Counted from the first letter of the stretch, positions 51,584 through 61,594 are shown. The stretch: 64,000 nt of DNA from MFD09286-c1 sp963701015 (GCA_963701015.1 OY969556.1:3968001-4032000), one strand, 5' to 3'. Program-made: numbers and translations. Notes: generated from the letters alone by a model not told the origin.

Positions 51584-52310
51584 GTCTCTTTTTCAGTTTT
51601 TATAATCTTGAACAATTCCTATATCTCGCCAATATAAGTGTAGAAAGAACACTAAAGTATAATAAATATGGAATAAATTGTCTTACATTTCTTTATTAAT
51701 TTTTATTGAAACCCAACCCTACCCCTCCCAGGAGGGGAAACTGATTTGTAAACTTTTTGCATCCTTTTGGTTTTATTTTAATTCACAATTCAAATATTAT
51801 TCATTTAATCGACTTCCTCTCATGAACTTAGCAACGCGTTCTCACGACCGAAGGGAATAAAACACTGCGCTTAGTTCTCCTAAGGAGATGGAGAAAGATA
51901 AAAGATTATTTATTAAAGCCCCTTTCTTTTGGAAAGGGGTTGGGGATAGGCACTTTGGCTTTCGGATCGCACAATCCGTGGACATCCTTCGCTCATTGCA
52001 ATTTAATGATTAATCTACTTATCATGCGAAGCATGACGGAGCGTTGGCCGTATCATCCGCGCAATCCGTGGACGGCTTTCATGCATTATTTCTATCCTTT
52101 TACCGTTTATCGGTTTCCTTTTATCCTCCTATGGTTCAAGCCAAAAAGATGAGGAATAAAAAAAGATGCCTCTCCCCAGCGCTACTCCCTTCGGTCGTGA
52201 GAACGCTGCGCTTAGTTCTCCTAAGGAGAGGGAGAAAGAAAGAATAAATTTGACGCAATATAGATTATTTCTTTAAGCACCTTCTTTTGGAACTTTATTT
52301 ATGGAAAAAA

Positions 52311-52464
52311 ATTCATTTATATTATTCTATAAATATATCATCCCTACGTGATTTTTAATATTTTATTGGCTCCAGAGGAGCTGAATATTTATAGAAATAA
52401 AATTTCACCCTGTCTTTCTAGTCCCATAGGGACGAAATATTCAAGATGTGAGTATAGCCATGTC
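52311..52464. repeat. Left copy of a 154-bp dispersed direct repeat
   Basis: This segment matches 63725-63878 over its full length at exactly the same spacing, in direct orientation, with scattered substitutions. It begins ATTCATTTATATTATTCT and ends GTATAGCCATGTC. Inside it are GGCTCCAGAGGAGCT and the palindrome GTCCC-ATA-GGGAC, each followed by AATATT. It resembles noncoding palindromic dispersed elements of Bacteroidota. Confidence 0.9.
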
Positions 52465-52552
52465 CAAGGAGAAGGATATTCTTTATTAAGTATTTTTTTA
52501 AAGTTTTGTTAGCACATTAGCAAATTAACTAATTAGCAAATCAGCACATTAA

Positions 52553-53731
52553 TTAATTAAATAATTTTCTATTGGCTTCACGAATTTCTTTGTTATTTAC
52601 TATACTTTGCGCGTAATTAAATGCATTATTGCTCATTTCATCGTATTCAGCCTGGTTCATTACTGCGCTTTTTTCTATGGTTTCAATCCACAACTTGTGG
52701 TTTTCCAAAGGCAAATCCCAGCCCACTTTAATCGTTGAAGTTGGTGCAGCATCGATTGGTTTAAATTCAATATTTTGGAGGTTTCGCCAGGGCGTGCGGT
52801 CGCTTATAATTACAGGGCAACCACATTGTAGCGATTCCATAATTACATGGCCATAATTTTCGTGCAGTGTGGGCAACAATAAAAAATGATATTTCGAAAG
52901 TAGTTCAGTAAGTTCTTTATTATTAATGGCTCCAATATAATCAATTACCACATGTGCAGGTAAATTTGCAATTTCGTTTTTGCACTTTTCCCAATATTGT
53001 GGTTCATCTATAGGGCCAATGATAGTATATTTTATTTGAAATTGAGCGCTTGTTAATGCCAACATTTTTATGGCTTCCAACAGGTTTTTCTTTTGTGCTA
53101 TACGTGATACAAAAAACAAATTTACTTCTCCTCTTTGCTTGCTCCTTTTGGTATTATTTAATTGCCTTTCTGATAATAAATTCGGTGCTAATTTCACTTT
53201 CGCTTTTTGCCCGAATATTTTTTTTATTTCTTCTTTTTCACTTTCGGCAGTGGCGTGCCAAGTAATGTTATTATAAAATCTCAGGCTTTTAGCAAGTGCA
53301 ATAAACCCTTTCTTTTTAAACCATTTAATTTGTAATGCACCTGTTCCCAACATTCCCCTTGGGGCAAGTACAATTTGTTTTACATAGCTGCGGGCAATTA
53401 AAATAGGTTTAAGGGTATATGGTATTGAAAAAAAACTGTTGCAGTATAAAATATCGAAACTTGTTTGACTAAAAAGTTGCCTGTAAAATTTTATATTTTC
53501 ATGTACTTTATCAAGGTAAATTATTCTGTACCCATCCATCCCAATCCATTCATTTAAGGCTATTCCGGGGTAGGATGTCTTTTCACCTAAATCGTGATTG
53601 GAGGTTACAATGGAAATATCAAACTCAGTTTTAAATTGATTTACCAGGTTTGCTACGGATTGTATTGGGCCTCCTGCTTTATATCCAGGGAGGAACCAAT
53701 CGATAAATATGAGTATTATTTTATTTGGCAT
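52553..53731 (-). CDS. GT4-family glycosyltransferase
   Basis: A 392-residue GT-B glycosyltransferase. The acceptor half begins FIDWFLPGYKAGGPIQSVANLVNQF. The donor-binding half has VNLFFVSRIAQKKNLLEAIK and the E-x7-E motif (HENYGHVIMESLQCGCPVIISD). It transfers a sugar from a nucleotide donor during surface-glycan assembly, at the cytoplasmic face. It is the last gene of the leftward glycan cluster, 38 bp after the GT4 gene upstream. Sugar specificity cannot be inferred. Confidence 0.9.
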   Translation of the reverse strand: MPNKIILIFIDWFLPGYKAGGPIQSVANLVNQFKTEFDISIVTSNHDLGEKTSYPGIALNEWIGMDGYRIIYLDKVHENIKFYRQLFSQTSFDILYCNSFFSIPYTLKPILIARSYVKQIVLAPRGMLGTGALQIKWFKKKGFIALAKSLRFYNNITWHATAESEKEEIKKIFGQKAKVKLAPNLLSERQLNNTKRSKQRGEVNLFFVSRIAQKKNLLEAIKMLALTSAQFQIKYTIIGPIDEPQYWEKCKNEIANLPAHVVIDYIGAINNKELTELLSKYHFLLLPTLHENYGHVIMESLQCGCPVIISDRTPWRNLQNIEFKPIDAAPTSTIKVGWDLPLENHKLWIETIEKSAVMNQAEYDEMSNNAFNYAQSIVNNKEIREANRKLFN

Positions 53732-53769
53732 TTATGAAATCAATTTCCAATTTTTTGCTTAATTAAGAT

Positions 53770-54783
53770 TCATTTATTTTGATATACTTTCCAATATAAA
53801 TTGGCATATTGCTTTGCAATTATGTCTGGTGAAAATCTTTTCACATTTTCACAACCCTTTTTAATTAAGGCTTCCCGAAAATCAGCATCTTGAATTAATT
53901 TTAAAATTCCTTGCCTGATGGATTGGACATCAAAAGGATCAACACATAATGCACTATCGGCTGAAACTTCGGGCATGCTTGAAACATTTGACGTTATTAC
54001 TACCCTCCCTATAGCTTGCGCTTCCAAAATAGGCAAACCAAAACCTTCGTAAGTTGAAACATAAGTTAACATATCTGCCTTTTGATACAATTCAATTACT
54101 TTATTATAAGGCAATTCATAAACGTTTTCATAATCAATTTTAAAGCGAATCAATAAATTTAATTGTTCTTCTGTCAACCTTCCAAGAATAATCAATTTGC
54201 ACGGAATGTTTTCTAATGATCGGATAAGGCTGGGAATATTTTTATTATGCTTTGTTCCTATTTGCAATAATACAGGATAGTTTTCATTGAAAAACTTTTG
54301 TTCAAAAATTAGTTTGGACGATATACAATTGGGAATTACCTTTATTTTTTCAGGTTTAACCTTTACATATTTTAATAATTCCTGTTTTGTAAATTCCGAA
54401 ATTACAGTTATTACTTCAACTCTTTTACAAGGTATATAAAACCAAAACAAAAGTAAAATAACCTTATTAAATGAGTGATTCCTTTTTATAATTTCAAGAT
54501 CATGTATAGTTAGTATAGTTTTCTTTTTGCTGAGAAAAAATGCTATATAATGAATGTCTCCCGTTATATGTGTTACTTCACCTTGCATAGTAAATGCGGT
54601 GAATATATTCACAAGCCTTCCAATTAGACCTTTACTTTCCATTGGCATTATTTTTTTAACCGGAATTATATTTTTTGGAAGATTTTTTATAATGGTAAAG
54701 AACAATTCTTCAATACTATGCGAGCCCTTGAATGGTTTCCGAAATAATAAATTTACCTGTAGTTGTTTTGCTAAATTTTCCAT
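53770..54783 (-). CDS. GT4-family glycosyltransferase
   Basis: A glycosyltransferase of about 337 residues starting MENLAKQLQVNLLFRKPFKG at ATG 54781-54783. A longer frame would add 42 residues lying inside the polymerase gene and looking non-homologous, so I reject it. The donor half shows VLLQIGTKHNKNIPSLIRSLENI, an NVYELPYNKVIELYQKADMLTYVSTYEGFGLPILEAQAIG block (EGFGLPILEA, E-x7-E type) and GCENVKRFSPDIIAKQY. It overlaps the polymerase gene by 13 bp, so they are co-translated. Confidence 0.88.
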   Translation of the reverse strand: MENLAKQLQVNLLFRKPFKGSHSIEELFFTIIKNLPKNIIPVKKIMPMESKGLIGRLVNIFTAFTMQGEVTHITGDIHYIAFFLSKKKTILTIHDLEIIKRNHSFNKVILLLFWFYIPCKRVEVITVISEFTKQELLKYVKVKPEKIKVIPNCISSKLIFEQKFFNENYPVLLQIGTKHNKNIPSLIRSLENIPCKLIILGRLTEEQLNLLIRFKIDYENVYELPYNKVIELYQKADMLTYVSTYEGFGLPILEAQAIGRVVITSNVSSMPEVSADSALCVDPFDVQSIRQGILKLIQDADFREALIKKGCENVKRFSPDIIAKQYANLYWKVYQNK

Positions 54784-56129
54784 TTCAATTGTTTGCCTAA
54801 AAACCAGTAAAGCAAATAAACTACCAGCGCTGCCTTGGTTATGGAATTGAGCACCCGCAGTAAATCCGATTCTGCTTTTACTACCTGAAGAAATAGTAAG
54901 GGAAGCCAAAGAATAAGCGTGGGACTATTTTGGGCTATTTTAAAAATCAGGTTTAGTACCCATCCTATAAACAAAGCGTAAATAAATAAAAATACTAGAC
55001 CGCCAACTACACCAAAATTGGCATAGCCTTCACCTAAAAGGCTGGCACCCATGGATGTATTTTTTAAACCATAACCGGTAAACCTTTCGAAATAATCCTG
55101 GCCACCTGCCTTTTCCTTATCCGGGTCGGCAAACCTTGGTACTATACTACCGTATATGGCTTTTTTAATGGATTCTCCATGGAGAAAATCATCTTCATCC
55201 GGTATATGGTACATAATACGGCTTATTATCCAACCCTGGTTGACACGTACAACCACAGCTTCAACTTTGCTGTTATATTCTTCAGGGGTATCATCTTCCG
55301 ATATTTCATCACTGGCGAGGTTAATAAAAAGCGATACTTTATTGCCCCCGTAACCCGACCAGACATAAGTCCTGAATTCAGCTTTTACCAATTGTATGAT
55401 AAGGGCAAAGCTAATACCTGTTACAACAAATAGTAATTTTGACCGTAAACTGAATTTGTGAATTTTTGCCAGGTAAAATACCATAAATGACAACCACATT
55501 AGCAGATCGTGAAACAAGCCATTTGCCAGTGAACCCAGGAAAAGTAGCCCGGTCATGCCTATTACCCCACCCCACTTTAATTTTGTTTTTGAATAAAGCA
55601 GGTATATTACGCCTATAAATGAAACATTCCCCAACAAATTCATCAGGAATGCCAGGGCATCAGGTGTAATTCTTGACAGCGCGCTTGCAAATAGCCCCAG
55701 GCCAATTAAATAATAGGGTAGCGATGGGCTAACTTCCAATTGTTCCCGAATTTTATTTTCACAAGCTTCGAAATTGAAATTTCTTTTTCTTTTTGTCATG
55801 AGAGCAATGCCCAAATGGAATACAATTACTCCGCCCATGGCAAAAGGATAATAGGTTTCCTCAGGAACATACATATAGTATTTGGGATGATTACTATATC
55901 CGCTATAGGCCAGTGCAGGGCCCAGCAACCATTGAATGGAAGCCAGCGACAACATAAAACTTTCTATGGGGATTGTGTCTCCTAAATCGTAAATAAGCAT
56001 AGTTAGGTAAAACCCGGTAATGGCAAATGCAAGTGAATTTAAAAAGCTATGACAAAAAACATACCCCAGGATAAATCCAATAATAGCGCCTGTTAATATA
56101 TGGGTATAATATTTTCTTTTATTTCTCAT
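54771..56129 (-). CDS. Wzy-like oligosaccharide repeat-unit polymerase (membrane)
   Basis: A 452-residue integral membrane protein with about ten hydrophobic helices and a large soluble loop (about 245-360: SLFINLASDEISEDDTPEEYNSKVEA ... RFTGYGLKNTSMGASLLGEGYANFG). It has no enzyme motif. Membrane topology, the GEGYANFG region and the setting in a glycosyltransferase cluster fit an O-antigen or exopolysaccharide polymerase. It could instead be a related O-antigen ligase. Base composition is clearly less AT-rich than the next gene to the right. Confidence 0.7.
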   Translation of the reverse strand: MRNKRKYYTHILTGAIIGFILGYVFCHSFLNSLAFAITGFYLTMLIYDLGDTIPIESFMLSLASIQWLLGPALAYSGYSNHPKYYMYVPEETYYPFAMGGVIVFHLGIALMTKRKRNFNFEACENKIREQLEVSPSLPYYLIGLGLFASALSRITPDALAFLMNLLGNVSFIGVIYLLYSKTKLKWGGVIGMTGLLFLGSLANGLFHDLLMWLSFMVFYLAKIHKFSLRSKLLFVVTGISFALIIQLVKAEFRTYVWSGYGGNKVSLFINLASDEISEDDTPEEYNSKVEAVVVRVNQGWIISRIMYHIPDEDDFLHGESIKKAIYGSIVPRFADPDKEKAGGQDYFERFTGYGLKNTSMGASLLGEGYANFGVVGGLVFLFIYALFIGWVLNLIFKIAQNSPTLILWLPLLFLQVVKAESDLLRVLNSITKAALVVYLLYWFLGKQLKWKI

Positions 56130-56448
56130 TCTAATGGTTTAGAAACATCAGGTAAAAATAAAAAATAATTATGGGTTTTATATTCTATTATTCAATAATC
56201 CGGAACCTTTTCAACTGAATTATTTGAAATGTGCATATTTACTTCATATATTAATAATATCCAAAATAATAATATTTTCAGTTCAAAAGAATATATGCTA
56301 AAACAATATATTGATTAAATAATATGGCAATAATTATAATTTTTGTTTATTGTATATTGATATATAAATTTTGTATTAATTTATTTTGCTTATTTGTTTG
56401 GACATGCCAAAATTAAATAGCTTTGTTTGGAATGAAAAAATTACTATA
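56130..56448. other. AT-rich intergenic stretch inside the glycan cluster
   Basis: About 319 bp, extremely AT-rich, with no frame of coding character and no recognisable gene remnant. It interrupts an otherwise compact gene run and coincides with the change in base composition between the polymerase and the glycosyltransferase at 56449. Confidence 0.4.
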
Positions 56449-57576
56449 TTAATCTATAATTTGGTTCATTATTGGAATAAAATAATTTTCAAAATTCAAT
56501 TCATTAATAAAGTCGAGATGAGCTGATTCTGAAATTTCCTTATAATTTGCTATAATTTCAACGATACATTTTTTTAATGATTCCAATGAGCCGTCCGAAA
56601 AAAATGCCCATTCCCTTTTACCGAAGAATTCCCTGAAATAAGGTGTATCAAAAAGAATAACAGGTAAACCCAAAGCCGCATATTCATATATTTTATTTGA
56701 AGCTGTTGCAATAGTTTTAACCATTATTGAATTTGGAATATAAATGGCAAGTCCGATATGAGCTTGTATTGTAATTTCAATTAATTTTAAATAGGAAGTT
56801 TCGCCTAATAATTCAACTTTTTTCATTAAATCGTACTTTTCCTTTAAAGCATTTATTTTACTTTCATATAGGCTTGGAATCCAACCTTTTAATATTAATC
56901 TATAATTGTTGTTTTCTTCTTTTAACAAATTAATAACTTCTTCAATACAATGTCCTTTGTCAATACTACCCTGAAAAATTATATTAACTTCACTTTGGAT
57001 ATTTTTTTTAGTATAAAATTTGTTATATATTTTTTTTAATGGATAATTTGGAAGGAAATAGTATTTCCCATTAAAATTTTCATAGGGGAAATAATTTCTC
57101 CGTTCATTTGCAGGTAACGAAAAATAATTAATTTTATTAAATTTACTTTGTTCAACCTTGTAAGCAAACCATTGAATTGTAAATTTTTTAATGTTTTCAG
57201 GTACAGTTATATCATGGTTATGATACCAAATTTTATATTTAAAAATAGGTTTTAATAATATTACTGGCATAAGACCAATATTATCATATGCTAATACAAT
57301 TTCCGGTTTATTAATATATATTGAACGAATTAATAATAATGAAAATTTGAGATAATAATAAATTTTATAAATTAGATTTTTTTTAACAAAATTTCTAGAG
57401 TCTATATATTTTGATGGAAAACGCAAATAGACATTTTCAGAAAATTTCCACCCCCCTTTTGCAATATTCCTACCTACAACAGTAATTTTATTTACTTTTT
57501 CAGAAAGTAATGTTATTGCATTTATTGTCGGAGGATATGATTCGGGATGTGCATATATAGATATAACAATGTTCAT
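56449..57576 (-). CDS. GT-B fold glycosyltransferase
   Basis: A 375-residue protein resembling GT4 or related glycosyltransferases: N-terminal MNIVISIYAHPESYPPTINAITLLSEKVNKITVVGR, a HNHDITVPENIKKF block, then the donor half IIFQGSIDKGHCIEEVINLL and the EYAALGLPVILFD motif preceded by SNKIYEY. The usual second glutamate of E-x7-E is present as KIYEYAALGLPVI. It is unusually AT-rich, with many Ile, Lys and Asn codons ending in A or T. Confidence 0.85.
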   Translation of the reverse strand: MNIVISIYAHPESYPPTINAITLLSEKVNKITVVGRNIAKGGWKFSENVYLRFPSKYIDSRNFVKKNLIYKIYYYLKFSLLLIRSIYINKPEIVLAYDNIGLMPVILLKPIFKYKIWYHNHDITVPENIKKFTIQWFAYKVEQSKFNKINYFSLPANERRNYFPYENFNGKYYFLPNYPLKKIYNKFYTKKNIQSEVNIIFQGSIDKGHCIEEVINLLKEENNNYRLILKGWIPSLYESKINALKEKYDLMKKVELLGETSYLKLIEITIQAHIGLAIYIPNSIMVKTIATASNKIYEYAALGLPVILFDTPYFREFFGKREWAFFSDGSLESLKKCIVEIIANYKEISESAHLDFINELNFENYFIPIMNQIID

Positions 57577-57753
57577 AATATATAGAATTATTTTTAATTG
57601 TTAAAAATAAAATTAATTACAAAATTTAAAAAAAATATTGGCAGCATATATAGATAAAAAAAATTTGTTTAGTTAATAAATTTAAATAAAATCTAAAATT
57701 ATGGAATTTGGTAAAAACAATCCAATGGCTTAAAATGAATTATATATATAGTA

Positions 57754-58644
57754 TCAGCATTCATTTAATGAACTTACGTAATTTATAAATTCTTTATCAT
57801 TTTCGTCAATATATTTTTCGTAAAACCCATTACCACGGATTGATATTGGATGCTGAGGATGGATAATTACAGGTGAAACGGAAATAAATGCTGCCCAATA
57901 ACTAAATGAACTACCTGCAGAAGTAATTATTACCTTGCATTTACTCAATTTGCACAGGTCAACAATGTCTGAATCTGATTCGGTCAAACAACAATTACTA
58001 ATTTTTAAAATTTCTTCTAACTCAAATTTATGACCATCTGAAAAAATAATTACTTTTAAGTTTTTATTCGCTATTATTCTTAATTTTATAATAGTGTCAA
58101 TAAAATAATTTAGAGGTGTACGTACTACTCCTACTTTTGAAAAATCTTCATTATCTCTTAATAGTCTGAAATCGCCCATGCGTATATGTACACCAATGCA
58201 ATTCCCATTAAATATATTTATTTTAGCCAATAATAGAGGATTAATCATATTATAGAATTGTTTAATAATAGTATCACGAATTGGCCTTATGCCAGAAAAA
58301 TAATCAGACCAATGGGGCATTTTATCGTAAACGATTAAGGAATTAGGTTTTAATTCATTTAACCCTATGTTAAATTGCTGCTTTTGTTTAAAAATTAATA
58401 ATAGTAGTAATTGTAAATAATTAATTATATATTTTGATTTAAAATAATTGTAATATATCCTTTTTGATTTTTCGCGACGAATATAGGGACCAATATGAAA
58501 ATCAATCCAGCCATAACTATATAATTCCATTTCCCTTTCATTTGCAAATACCAAGGCATGAGCCCATACCAATAACTTATTTGCTAAACCAGCGTTAGGG
58601 AGTTTTGCTAAAATAATTGAGTTTTTATTATAAATACTAATCAT
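57754..58644 (-). CDS. GT11-like (alpha-1,2-fucosyltransferase-like) protein
   Basis: A 296-residue protein with the nucleotide-binding motif of GT11 and related fucosyltransferases, GVHIRMGDFRLL (about residue 153), and an N-terminal GLANKLLVWAHALVFA resembling the G-L-G-N-Q motif. SAGSSFSYWAAFIS (S-S-F-S-W-W-like) is conserved in this class. It may add fucose from GDP-fucose, which the Gmd-containing locus at the left of the window could help supply. Similarity is partial and the substrate is uncertain. Confidence 0.7.
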   Translation of the reverse strand: MISIYNKNSIILAKLPNAGLANKLLVWAHALVFANEREMELYSYGWIDFHIGPYIRREKSKRIYYNYFKSKYIINYLQLLLLLIFKQKQQFNIGLNELKPNSLIVYDKMPHWSDYFSGIRPIRDTIIKQFYNMINPLLLAKINIFNGNCIGVHIRMGDFRLLRDNEDFSKVGVVRTPLNYFIDTIIKLRIIANKNLKVIIFSDGHKFELEEILKISNCCLTESDSDIVDLCKLSKCKVIITSAGSSFSYWAAFISVSPVIIHPQHPISIRGNGFYEKYIDENDKEFINYVSSLNEC

Positions 58645-58679
58645 ATAATATTTGCATAAATAATTTGTAAAGTTTTAGC

Positions 58680-59417
58680 TTAATCTGCTTTTACAAATAT
58701 GGCATCACACCATAGAATTCGGGTTAAATTATAATATGGATTATAAATATCCTCAAGATAAAACCCATTATTTTGTAAAAATTCTGTGATTTTATAAAAC
58801 AAAGGTTGGTTCTCATATTGCTCTATAAAATATGCCTCAGTATATATAAGCTTTATTGCCCCTTTAGTTAGTAATTCTGTTGCTCCTCTCAATATACTTA
58901 ACTCTGAACCTTGAACATCTAATTTGAGAATATCAATTCGCTCTATTTTCTGCTGTTGGCAAAAATTGTCAAGTGTATTTACTTCAACATCAATTATTGA
59001 CTTGTTTTTGCATTGAGCATCGGATGAGGCTCCTATGATAGTTGGCTTCAAAAGTGAATTTGTATCTGAACTTTCATTAACATAAAAACTCAATGAGCCT
59101 TGTTTTTCAGATAAAGCAATACGATTAAGTTGAATGTTTTTTTGGTATGAAAAACGAAAATCAAAAATATCGGCATTTTCAGGAAAAGGTTCGAAGGCAA
59201 AAATTTTTGAATTAGGAAATAATGAATTATACTTTTGAGTTATATCACCTCTATTTGATCCAACATCAAATATTGTAATATTTCCCTTTCCAATAATTGA
59301 TTTTTGTGTATCGAATGCATCTTTCTTAAATTCGCCTTTTTGTAACTTCTTTAAGCTACCATTGCCTATTAATTGAAATCCAAATTTGGAAATACGACTA
59401 TTTATTTTTTGAATCAT
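58680..59417 (-). CDS. FkbM-family SAM-dependent methyltransferase
   Basis: A 245-residue FkbM methyltransferase. The SAM motif is FDVGSNRGDIT (about residues 50-60), followed by KIFAFEPFPENADIF, then DILKLDVQGSELSILRGATELL and IYTEAYF. Such enzymes O-methylate sugars of surface glycans or natural products. Its ATG overlaps the upstream gene's stop by 4 bp (59414-59417), indicating co-translation. It should methylate the glycan made by this cluster. Confidence 0.88.
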   Translation of the reverse strand: MIQKINSRISKFGFQLIGNGSLKKLQKGEFKKDAFDTQKSIIGKGNITIFDVGSNRGDITQKYNSLFPNSKIFAFEPFPENADIFDFRFSYQKNIQLNRIALSEKQGSLSFYVNESSDTNSLLKPTIIGASSDAQCKNKSIIDVEVNTLDNFCQQQKIERIDILKLDVQGSELSILRGATELLTKGAIKLIYTEAYFIEQYENQPLFYKITEFLQNNGFYLEDIYNPYYNLTRILWCDAIFVKAD

Positions 59418-60437
59418 AAATAATTTTTTAAGATTTCATACGCTTGAATTGCCCTTGCTTTATAACTATAATCAAAATTAATACTTTTGTTGTATGCCAA
59501 AACCCTCAATTTATTGACGGCATCAGTAGAAAGGCTTAATAATTCTACAACTTTTTCTCTACATCCTTCAGTAGTATTATAAAGAAATATTTCTTTCCCA
59601 TTTTCAAAAAACATTCTATGTTCAGGGGTATCAGGGGCCAATTGAATACCACCAACAGCCGGAATTTCAAATGTACGCATGTTATGTGATGCTAAATTGT
59701 GAATACGCATAATGTTTAATTGCACCCTGTATTGCCGCATTACTTTGTAAAAATCGTTTCCATATATTGCCGGAAAAAGATTATTTTGCTTCGAAGAAAC
59801 AAATTTCCCCCAATTATTACCATATATATCAAGTTTAATCCCTAATTTGTTAAGTTCTTTTATAAAACTGGCTCTGTCATTATCAGGGTTTCCCAAAAAA
59901 CATGGTTTCACAATTTCTGGTACTTTCAAAATTTCATCAATGTTTATTTGGCTTAAATCATAACCAAAAGGTAAAAATTCAACAGGTTTATTTGTAAACT
60001 TAATTAATTGCTTTTGTATTTCAAGGTTATAGGTAAAATGGATGTTGTATAACCCTATCGACTCGGTAACATTGCTGTTGCCGCTTCCCCTGCCCGTGAA
60101 AATAAATGGATTATCTGGATTATAATTGGCGAGTTTTATTCCCAATCGTTTTGCTTTTATAAGTGTTTCTGGCAGTACCTGCATGCCTTTAAAAACCCAT
60201 ATCCATTCAGGTTTATATTCTTCAATGGTTTGCCAAAGTACGTTATTTATTTTTTGATATATGTCACTAATACCTATACGATTCTTAACTTTGTTAAGAA
60301 TTGATTGGTTTAAATAATCGAAATATATATTTTGTGCAGCAAATAATTTTATATCTGAATTTATTTTCTGAATATATTTAAAATAATATCGTTCAATGGA
60401 CCAGTATATAATCGGATCCTATAAATAAAATTCGCAT
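59414..60437 (-). pseudogene. CgeB-like glycosyltransferase, frameshifted near its 5' end
   Basis: A GT-B glycosyltransferase of the CgeB/spore-maturation type. An ATG at 60435-60437 starts MRILFIGSDYI, the typical family N-terminus, but that frame stops at a TGA at 60393-60395. The next frame is open from 60418 (TAG just before) and reads WSIERYYFKYIQKINSDIKLF onward through the whole protein to 59414, with LGNPDNDRASFIKEL and HNMRTFEIPAVGG. The two frames join in a (TA)3 tract at 60405-60410. The ATG overlaps the upstream gene's last 19 bp. A shorter frame from 60184 loses the N-terminal third. Either mutation or an assembly error. Confidence 0.82.
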
Positions 60438-61594
60438 TTTTCTAAAATTGTTGTTGTTAAAATATTTACAGTTTTCTGTATTGTCCAATCTGAAATTATT
60501 TTTAATGAGTTTTGTCCCATAATTTTCAATTTTTCTTTATTCAGTTCTTTTTCAATAATTTTATTAAATGCATTTTCATCATTAATATCAAATACATAAC
60601 CATTATAATTATTTTTAATTAAATCATTTGCGCAGCCAACCTTATTGCTTGCAATAATAGCTTTGCCACATGCCATAGCTTCATTAATAGTAAGCCCCCA
60701 TGTTTCGCCGGGTCCTTTTGAAGGCAAGCACAATACATCACAAACGTAGTAAATACTGGGCATAACGGACTGGTTCTGAAAGCCTAAAAAATGCACATTT
60801 TTATTCTCTTTGGCCATTTGTTTTAGCTCTGTCTCTAATTTACCGCTGCCGGTAAATATTAAATGTAAGTTTTTGTTATTACTTTTGTTAAATACCTTTA
60901 ATAAAAAAATTGGATTTTTCTTGGGTTCTAATTTACCAACAAATAATATTACTATATCATTTTCAGATATGTCCAAATTTTTTGCTAACTTGTTTGATTC
61001 TTCAGTTCTATTCAATTGAAAGAACTTATTATCAACACAGTGGGGCGCCCAAATCAATTGTTTTTCCTTTAAACCATGCTTTAAATAGTATTTTTTATTT
61101 TCACTACCAACATAAAATGCATAATTTACATATCGGAATATAAACTTAAGTGAAATCCTACGGAAAATTGTTTTTATATTTTTCTTTTCGTCTAATAAAT
61201 TTGAATCACCTCTGAAGAAGATAGGTATTTTTCCTTTGAAACTTAATAAAACTCTTAAATGACTTATAAATGACCAACCATATATTAAAATAGCATTGGC
61301 TTCCCATGTTTCAATGTCCTTTAATAAACTTGGGTTGTTAATGCCCCAAAAATGATGTGTTCCTGGTTTCTTTGAAATATTCTTTTCAAAGGTATATTCA
61401 TATCCTTCTAATAGAGGAATATCCCATTTTATTACTTTTCCAAAACCCGGATCAAATTTATTACTCAAACATTCTTCACCCCATGTATAAAAAACTTTTA
61501 ATTGAATAGATGGATTATTTGCAATTTCCTTAAAGACTGGTGCATTATATTGAATAGGATGGCTGATTATTATTGCTAATTTCAAGTGGTTCAT
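60419..61594 (-). CDS. GT4-family glycosyltransferase
   Basis: A 391-residue GT4 enzyme: N-terminal LAIIISHPIQYNAPVFKEIANNP, the typical beta1-loop; ILFVGKLEPKKNPIFLLKVF as the donor-site strand; and PGETWGLTINEAMACGKAIIASNKVG with the E-x7-E motif (ETWGLTINEA). It adds a sugar during glycan assembly. The downstream frameshifted gene starts inside its last codons. Upstream, a short fragment of a similar gene remains in the gap. Confidence 0.92.
   Translation of the reverse strand: MNHLKLAIIISHPIQYNAPVFKEIANNPSIQLKVFYTWGEECLSNKFDPGFGKVIKWDIPLLEGYEYTFEKNISKKPGTHHFWGINNPSLLKDIETWEANAILIYGWSFISHLRVLLSFKGKIPIFFRGDSNLLDEKKNIKTIFRRISLKFIFRYVNYAFYVGSENKKYYLKHGLKEKQLIWAPHCVDNKFFQLNRTEESNKLAKNLDISENDIVILFVGKLEPKKNPIFLLKVFNKSNNKNLHLIFTGSGKLETELKQMAKENKNVHFLGFQNQSVMPSIYYVCDVLCLPSKGPGETWGLTINEAMACGKAIIASNKVGCANDLIKNNYNGYVFDINDENAFNKIIEKELNKEKLKIMGQNSLKIISDWTIQKTVNILTTTILEKCEFYL

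Larger units (their letters stand above)
51538..52552. repeat. Repeat-rich intergenic island left of the glycan cluster
   Basis: About 1 kb without a supported gene between ParDE and the last glycosyltransferase. It holds a 20-bp inverted repeat (51837-51856 and 52186-52205), a nearby direct repeat (51865-51897, 52206-52236), a CCCTCC/GGAGGG hairpin (51722-51736), the 154-bp direct repeat (52311-52464) and an inverted repeat shared with the right end of the window (52114-52250). It is locally GC-richer than most of the window. Frames at 51940-52152 and 52044-52247 are repeat-derived. Confidence 0.85.

Noticed and set aside
51940..52247. Two overlapping small frames with repeated NPWTSF/NPWTAF
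   Set aside because: They lie in the repeat island and their similarity comes from repeated DNA words; there is no start context or known family.
54784..54909. Longer start for the GT4 gene at 53770 (adds 42 residues)
   Set aside because: The extension lies inside the polymerase coding sequence and the GT4 N-terminus begins at MENLAKQ.
59414..60184. Treating the CgeB-like gene as complete from its internal ATG
   Set aside because: The N-terminal third, homologous in the family, is encoded upstream in the same frame and interrupted only by the frameshift.
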